DNA from: Apostichopus japonicus
Lineage: Eukaryota > Echinodermata > Holothuroidea > Aspidochirotida > Stichopodidae
Reading direction: 5' to 3'
DNA: 64,000 nt
Assembly (NCBI RefSeq): GCF_037975245.1
Contig: NC_092563.1
Location: 5,147,501-5,211,500, forward strand
Shown: positions 57,834-64,000 of the stretch, in pieces
Layout: each line of letters opens with the position of its first letter
Numbering within the stretch: position 1 is the first letter of the stretch
Translations under genes and position numbers: made by a program
Notes under the pieces: model-generated
Told to the model about the DNA's origin: nothing
Databases searched by the model: none
Seen by the model: the letters and a program-made list of their open reading frames with translations, nothing else

Positions 57834-60800
57834 GTTGGTTCATGATAATACCACATCTTCAAACAGGTTTCAAACCAGCGGTGTCGTTAGTTGGAGTATT
57901 ATATATGAAGCACACTCCATTTAGCAATAGATTTATTTAATGCATAGTAACATGTTGTGTGTAACGAGATCCTTTAGTTATTTGTCCTCACAGGAAAAAC
58001 GTGCCAGTTACCTGTTCACATCATTACTTGTGATTGATGCTACCTCACCCTGCAATTTTCCTGGCCATATTTGTCTTAAAATGTAGGATTTCGTTGGTGT
58101 ATTTGTTATGTAAACTGTTAAACGTGCGCTTGTTGTATACCACACAACAATTAAAGCAGTACATCATTTTCGGATGTCGAGCGACTTAATTAAATGTAAC
58201 GTTCGTCACATGACAGTAACGGTTAAAGCCTTTACTTACTGATACAGTTTGTGTTAAGCAATTAATTATTTATCATTAAACATAAAGATGACGAGGAACT
58301 TAATTGACTAAATGCACATCATGAATTTGGATATGTTGTAGAGCATGAAAGCACACTTCTATCAGTTTAGGTTCTATTCTTATACCAATTTTCTTGTTTT
58401 GTTTTGAGAATTGACCCTTTAAACAGGCACGGTTTATCATATTTATTGTTATACACATACCATTAGCCGGGACGCGAATATTTTTTTCCCAAACTGAACT
58501 GACACTGAAATTATTTCCTCGATTCTGATTGGCTGATCAAAACCGGAATGGTAGTCTGCGTTTATCAATGAATGTATGTGACACTACGTGTTGATCATAC
58601 CATGGAACTATAATCTGTTTATAGCTCCATGATCATACCAATCCTCATGGGTCGCATCATGTCAAAAATACGTGTTTAGGCCTTATACAGGCTAAATTTA
58701 AGTCCGTAGGCCTAAGTGTGCCTACATGTAGATAAAATGTGAGGCTTCCAGTTATCGAGAGCTACTGTAAGAGCGGTATAGGGCCTATATTAGTGAATAT
58801 GAGATCTCGAACAAATACGAATACGTATATACGGTTAATGCAGGCCTATACTAGGTCACCATGTACAAGAACTTCTAAAGTAATGGTGCCGGTAATCATT
58901 TGTGTTACCGTACGTATAGTTTATAAGGCGATATACAACTAGTTAAAAAGTCAAAAGACACAGACATATCGTCAAATGTCTTTTTTTGTGTACACTTACT
59001 GGCTGGCACACACTCGCTCGCCGTCTTCATGGCCACTACATATTCGACTAGGCCTATCATGACTGAATACATTTTGAATATATGATTATAAAACTAAAAG
59101 TATCGCATGAAGCAACTATTCCCAACTACTGCGCCAATTATATAGGCAGTCCTCGATCGTTTTTTACTCGCTTGACCCCGCTCTACACATCACATGTTAT
59201 GTAGCCTATTGTACTGTGTATAGTATACAACACAATAAAACACAGTGCATTTTTAATTGTAGACATTTAGCCGATGTACATATGTACGAGGTGTTTGTGT
59301 CCATTCGGAGTTGCGATACTTTAAGATTTATAATCATAAATTCAAAATGTATTCAGTCAATGAATCATGATAGGCCTAGTGGAATATGCAGTGGCCATGA
59401 AGACGGCGAGCAAGTGTGTGCCAGCCAGTGAGTGTACACAAAAAGAGCATTTGTCGATATGTCTGTGTTCTTTGACTTGTTAACTAGTTGTATATAGCCT
59501 TATAACCTATACGTACGGAAACCTATTGGCTCACTGAGAGCCAATCAGAATCGAGGAAATAATTTCAGTGTCAGTTCAGTTTGGGGAAAAAATATTCGCA
59601 GCCGGGGGTGGGGGGGGGGTATACGGGATAAGGAAAAGAGAACACGTGGGTGTGGGAGGGCAACATATGTATTGAAGAGAAAGGGGGAATGGAAAGAAGA
59701 TGATGGGGTGGATTAGTTATTCCTATCTTTAACTTTGAGACTAAGACGTCGAATGGCGCCAAGGCGTTGTAGCCGCAACGCTGTTGTCAGGTTCATTCTG
59801 CTTAGAAAGTATTAAGCAAACTTGTGTTTTCTTTGTTATCTTCTAATGAAGGCAAAAGCGCTGGTAAAGCTGCAAAATTCCAGATCAAGCCATTTCGTAG
59901 AATGGTACGACAACTAGAAAAATACTTAGATACTTCAGAGGTTATGGAACTTGCCCAACTAACAGAACAAACCGACATGGTACTAGAGATGAAAGAACTG
60001 CAACAACCGTTGTACCATCTGATGGCTATCTGGGAAAAGAAGGGCATTGTCACCGAGAATGATGTAGATACGCTGGTAGAACTACTGGAAGAGCTGGAGA
60101 CATATGAAGCCCTGGGTCTGGTCAAAGATTATCAGGAATTACTTTCAGAAGGTTCGACTGAAGTAACTATGACGGTTGGCTCGATGCCAACAGGTGAGCG
60201 TACCGCATTGTTGACTTTAATGTCCTTTCACCGAAACTTCTTTTGAGAAAGACGATGAATCATTAGCTGGCCATAATTCTAGCAAACAATGATGTGATAT
60301 GTTCAACAGGTCATAGTCCGAAAACCTTCTAAACGCGTTAACTCACAAAGTAGAGATTGGATTTATTTCATACTTGGTGTGTTGATGCACCTTATTGAGT
60401 ACAAGATTGGTATTGTTTTCTGCAAAGTTTAAAGGTCATTTTGGTCAAAGTAAAAAGGAAAATTTTGATTTACTTCATACACTATATGCACCTTATGAGT
60501 ACGATAACCCATTTGTTCTCAGCAGTGTTTGAGGTGGTCAGTGGTAAACATGTTATGTGAAATAACTTACCCAACTAAAAATTTGTGGAAATTGTAGTTG
60601 GGTGGTTCTTGCCCCGTTATGTGTAGTACCTGCATTAAGCAAAGCAGACATGAAAGATTAAATAACTTCCACCACAACGTTGCGCAATGGTTTTTCGTTC
60701 AACCTGTGTTGAAAAGGAGGGGGATAATATGAGTTCGGCATACTTCTGCAATTTTATATTTTACACGGGCTACGGAGCTGTCACGTTTCACACTTGGGGT

Positions 60801-63800
60801 TAAGTTTGCATTATTTTTCACCATTCAAGACACCTGTAAGTTCCAGCTCAATAGCTCAGTAAAAACGTTCATCTTTCGTAATAGCTGAAAGCCTGAGACA
60901 CGGAACATTAAGTCTTAGTTGCCAAAATGAAATTAGCAGAAACAATACGAAAAATCTAACATGTATTTGATGAATGGTTTTTCTATCACATTAAGTGACA
61001 CAGAATTTGACTTTTGCTCTTGTAAATATCTTGTTGAGACGCTGAGAGGGATTAACACTTCCACGTATGTCTGTTATCTGTCACCAACTTTCAGAATTGT
61101 ATTACCTTTGTAATGGTCAAGTTATGTGGAACTCTTTCCGATGTTCCGGTACTTGACTATAGGACACAATTGTTCCCAGTCAGTGGATCTATCAATCAAC
61201 TGATGCCATATTTAAACTTATATGAAGGACAAGGAATCACTAAGCCTCCTGGCATTCTATTTTTTTAAAGTATATACAGTTTATGGGGAAAATTGTTCTC
61301 TTTCACAATACAGATACTACACAATCTATTGAAGTTCCCAACCAACGACAACGTAAAGGCTACGTACAGGCAAATGAAGAGCCGCGAACATCATTGAGAG
61401 CAAGTGAAGTATTGCCAACCCATTCGAGGAAAAGTCGTTGCAGTCGACAAGTAACACACACGAGAGAAGATTATGTGCTAACTGTTCTTCAATTGCTTGG
61501 GATTGCCCAGCAAGATGGTAAAAGGTTGACCATAATAGATAGTATGACGCTTGACCGTATTCATCTGTTTGAAGATACTATATCTCCTGTAAATGTTGTC
61601 GTGGGTTTCTTAACTCGCTTAATATCATACGATTATCGATCAATACGACTTTTTAAGGAACTGGAAGAGCCCAACCTGATCCTTTCAGCAGTCCCATCTC
61701 AACATCCAAATAGTAATCCTTCTTCATTTGGTTCTACTAACACAGTTAGATTGAGTTGCAGAGATATTGTGTATGCCATTCTTATGCATTGCGATCCTTT
61801 CCTTAAGCAAGAGATTTTGTCGAAAATGGCAGAATGTCAGCTGGCTGTTCCTATAATTCTTCCAGATTTACGTCAAAACAGCCTTTCATTTCTTTTGTGG
61901 GGTATCCAGAAGATATCGAAAGCATGGCAGGACCCGGCAAGTTCCGTTGTTAATGAAGTTAATGTTACACAGTATCCTTTTCCGTTTGTAGCGGCAGTGA
62001 GATTTTCTAATCCATCCTGGTCAAAATCGAACACTTTGAACAAAATTTTAGGTTCTGTTCAAGGAAATGACGAGCATCCGTATTTCTGTAGTCAAGAGCA
62101 AGACGTAGCCCCTTCCATTTTATCAAAAGGGACACTTGAAGCGGTGTGGTACCTTCCAAGTGGCCGTAAAAGTCGTAAACATACCCTGGAAACAGCAGTT
62201 TGCTTTTTAAATCTCAGGGGAGATGCATTAGATCTCCCTGCGCAGGTTCAATTTCTCTGTAATTGTGCAACAGTCACTTTAGTGTTCGTCAATAAACGAG
62301 ATGTGCAAAAGATGCTGGGTCAGCTTAACGAAATTACTCGGAAGAGCAAAGTACTGCTAATTTTATCATCAAATGGAACATCAGATCCCATATGTAAAGA
62401 AGATGAGTATTTGATTACTTCTATCAAGCAAACAGGTGCGAATGTCGTTGACACGTCAACTCTTTCATCAGTCGATGTCAGCGAAAACATATGTTATCAA
62501 ATGAAGGGACTACTCAAAGAAGGGAAGCCACTCTCAGTTAACCTTGACAGCGCAGTATCATTTTGTGAAAAAATCGGCATCGCAGTGGATGCCTTACATC
62601 CAGAGTGTTCAAAAGCAAGGGAGGCAGCCGTGAATATCTTACAAACATGCAGAGAAAACCCCAAACAGTACAAACTAAAGGCACTACCCTTGCAATTGAA
62701 ATGGCAAAAATGGTCGCAACTTGACAAAGACCGCAGCTGGAAAGGTGCAAAGGGCAACGTAGAAAAGGAGCTTGCGAGGTTGAACACAGCCAAAAATAAC
62801 CAAAGGCAAAAGCAACGCGAGATAGGTATGTCTACAGAGATGCGTTTACTTTACGAAGAACTGTTGCATACGTCTGCAGAGTACAAGCAATTCTTGGTGT
62901 TTTGGCTTGAGCACTACCTAAATGAGGTTTCTCTTGCAAGTTTGCGTCCCCTTCTAGATGACATGAAGACAACTAGAGATGAGCTACGGGATACCGCTGC
63001 AAAGATAACAGACATGCAAAGACGACTTAACGTTTCTTCCATTCCCATTCAAGAAAAAAGATCGATGCAAGCAAAAGTGAAACAATTGAAATCAAAGGAA
63101 AGTGAATCGCAGATACATCTTACAGAGAAAACAAAGACATTTGACGCATCTTCTCTAGGTTTCGAGCATTTCGTTAGGGAATTCGGACAAATATATGAGT
63201 GTTTCCACAACACTGTTCAACGGAATCAACGAAACGCAAGACAGCCATTCAAAGTACAATTACTACCACAAATGGCTGCTGAAATGTTGCTAAACGGCCA
63301 CTCTATGGAGATTTTTGATGGAGACGCGTGCCATGTACCAATTAAGTGGGTAAAGGGAGTTCTGAAAGCGGTTCAAGAGAAGATTGGGGATGCGTCTGTA
63401 TATGTTATATCAGTCATCGGCATACAAAGCAGTGGTAAGTCAACGCTTCTCAATAGTTTGTTTGGTGTTCGGTTTGCTGTGAGTGCAGGTCGGTGCACTC
63501 GAGGCGTCTTCATGCAGTTGTTACCATTATCTGATACCCTTCGCAAAGAAATCGGCTGTGAGTACGTAGCAGTCATAGACACAGAGGGTCTGAAAGCGCC
63601 AGAAAAAGCCATCGCTGAACAGAAAAGCGAGGACAATGAATTAGCGACGTTCGCCTTGTGTCTCTCCGATTTGACTCTCATCAACATTGGAGGGCAAACA
63701 GTGGGAGAGGACTTGTTCAACATTCTTCAAATATCTGCCCATGCATTCATAAGGATGAAAGAGGTTCATCTGAGTTCATCGTGCTACCTTATTCAGCAAT

Positions 63801-64000
63801 TCGTAGCTGACATTACTGCTCAATATAGAAACCAAAGCAGTACCCAGAGCATACTTCAGAAACTTGACCAAGCTGTCGTAACCGCCGCAGCCGAAGAAAG
63901 GAAAGAGGACCAGTACAGACAGTTTTCAGACTGCTTTAACATTGTCAACATCGACAACAAAGACGATAACGTACAGTACATTCCCAGCCTTTGGAGAGGT
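57707..64000 (+). CDS. VLIG-family GTPase with a death-effector-like N-terminal exon (partial)
   Basis: Three exons joined by phase-1 introns (57707-57833, 59852-60193, 61314 to beyond 64000) form an open frame. The last exon alone gives about 895 codons with no stop up to the window edge, consistent with the single giant exon typical of very large inducible GTPases (GVIN1/URGCP relatives). Vertebrate members are interferon-induced and exceed 2,000 residues, so most of the protein is outside. Role: large dynamin-like GTPase, probably in innate defence (family knowledge; function in invertebrates is inferred). The start codon exon is missing from this model. Confidence 0.85.
58465..59605. mobile_element. 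Foldback TIR element in the first GTPase intron
   Basis: Left end CGGGACGCGAATATTTTTTT then CCAAACTGAACTGACACTGA; the right end is its reverse complement with a few changes. A second stretch (58905-59105) pairs with 59330-59510, for example GGCTGGCACACACTCGCTCG in the left arm. The left arm is longer by about 360 bp (58545-58905) that has no partner. No transposase. The 30-bp micro-insertion at 58602 is nested within the extra part. Confidence 0.6.
58594..58639. mobile_element. 30-bp palindromic micro-insertion with 8-bp TSD (second locus)
   Basis: The 30 bp at 58602-58631 (ATGGAACTATAATCTG, then TTTATAGCTCCATG) differ from those at 32263-32292 at only two positions. They are flanked by perfect repeats ATCATACC at 58594-58601 and 58632-58639. 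Same length, different target, same 8-bp duplication. Confidence 0.7.
59852..60193 (+). CDS. Death-effector-domain-like exon of the GTPase gene
   Basis: 342 bp, phase 1-1, acceptor ttctaatgaag, donor GTGAGC. Encodes a compact helical domain: KPFRRMVRQLEKYLDTSEVM, ELAQLTEQT, then LYHLMAIWEKKGIVTENDVD, TLVELLEELETYEALGLVKD and YQELL. The pattern (small hydrophobic helices, G-I-V-x-E-N-D-V, L-x-E-L-L, and a terminal L-V-K-D-Y) resembles death effector domains of FADD and caspase-8. A related death-fold is possible. Death-fold adaptors act by homotypic assembly in apoptosis or inflammasome-like complexes. Confidence 0.65.
60194..61313. other. Second identified GTPase intron
   Basis: About 60346-60560 carries motifs of the dispersed family described at 29880 and 33911 (ATTTCATACTTGGTGTGTTG, AAAGGTCATTTTGGTCAAAG), and CAAGGAATCACTAAGCC near 61226 is an inverted copy of the 33911 end. 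The rest is featureless. Confidence 0.4.
61314..64000 (+). CDS. Giant VLIG exon: N-terminal region, coiled coil and G domain
   Basis: Acceptor ctttcacaatacag; the frame is open to the edge. The N-terminal part has the family's all-helical region (YVLTVLQLLGIAQQDGKRLT; then DIVYAILMHCDPFLKQEILS, CQLAVPIILPD; and LSKGTLEAVWYLPSGRKSRK). A coiled coil of charged heptads runs about 62960-63165. The G domain has a P-loop GIQSSGKST (63419-63445), switch region AGRCTRGVFMQLLP, and Walker B/G3 VIDTEGLKAPE near 63572. NELATFALCLSDLTLINIGG follows, all VLIG hallmarks. The later family motif FVHQNV appears here as LIQQFV. The sequence ends inside the G domain at FSDCFNIVNID...SLWRG. Confidence 0.9.

Noticed and set aside
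62497-63723. Minus-strand frames inside the GTPase exon
   Set aside because: Shadows of the plus-strand VLIG coding sequence, which has all the conserved motifs and stays open to the window edge.

Overview
This is eukaryotic DNA. Genes are split into short exons with GT/AG introns, the sequence is AT-rich, and transposon relics are dense. Hyalin-repeat (HYR) plus EGF modules, a Skeletor-type DM13/DM13/DOMON gene and a very large inducible GTPase (VLIG) together suggest an invertebrate deuterostome. An echinoderm is most likely; hemichordate or lancelet cannot be excluded from one window. No bacterial or organellar features were seen.

Layout. (1) About 82-25035, minus strand: the 3' part of a giant extracellular-protein gene. 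I count 60 EGF exons plus one HYR exon. All EGF exons are 117 bp except one of 114 bp, and all are flanked by phase-1 introns. Exons 3-56 and their introns are nearly identical and were copied recently in blocks; one tandem block is 3,734 bp. A LINE fragment lies between EGF exons 57 and 58 and a tRNA-derived SINE between 59 and 60. (2) About 28019-44089, minus strand: the 3' ten exons of a Skeletor-like gene encoding DM13, DM13 and DOMON, ending in a stop codon. All ten exons join in phase. Introns carry MITEs (two families with TTAA duplications, one with CCTGCCTATAG ends), LINE pieces and tandem repeats. (3) About 45-57.6 kb: no gene I can support. It holds an ancient tandem segmental duplication (about 47.13-50.13 kb and 50.90-55.55 kb). 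The second copy carries TIR elements that the first lacks, so the first preserves the empty sites. Minisatellites, TA tracts and a tRNA-derived sequence follow. (4) 57707-64000, plus strand: a VLIG-family GTPase gene that runs off the window. It has a basic linker exon, a death-effector-like exon, and one huge exon with the VLIG N-terminal region, a coiled coil and a G domain with P-loop and DTEG motifs.

The first two genes encode secreted or extracellular-matrix type proteins. They lie on the same strand with compatible splice phases, so one fused or alternatively spliced locus is possible. The GTPase gene is unrelated and probably belongs to innate immune or cell-death signalling.

The least familiar signal is a set of micro-palindromes of 20 or 30 bp, each flanked by a perfect 8-bp direct repeat (45597, 32263, 58602). 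They look like insertions made of little more than two transposon ends joined back to back.
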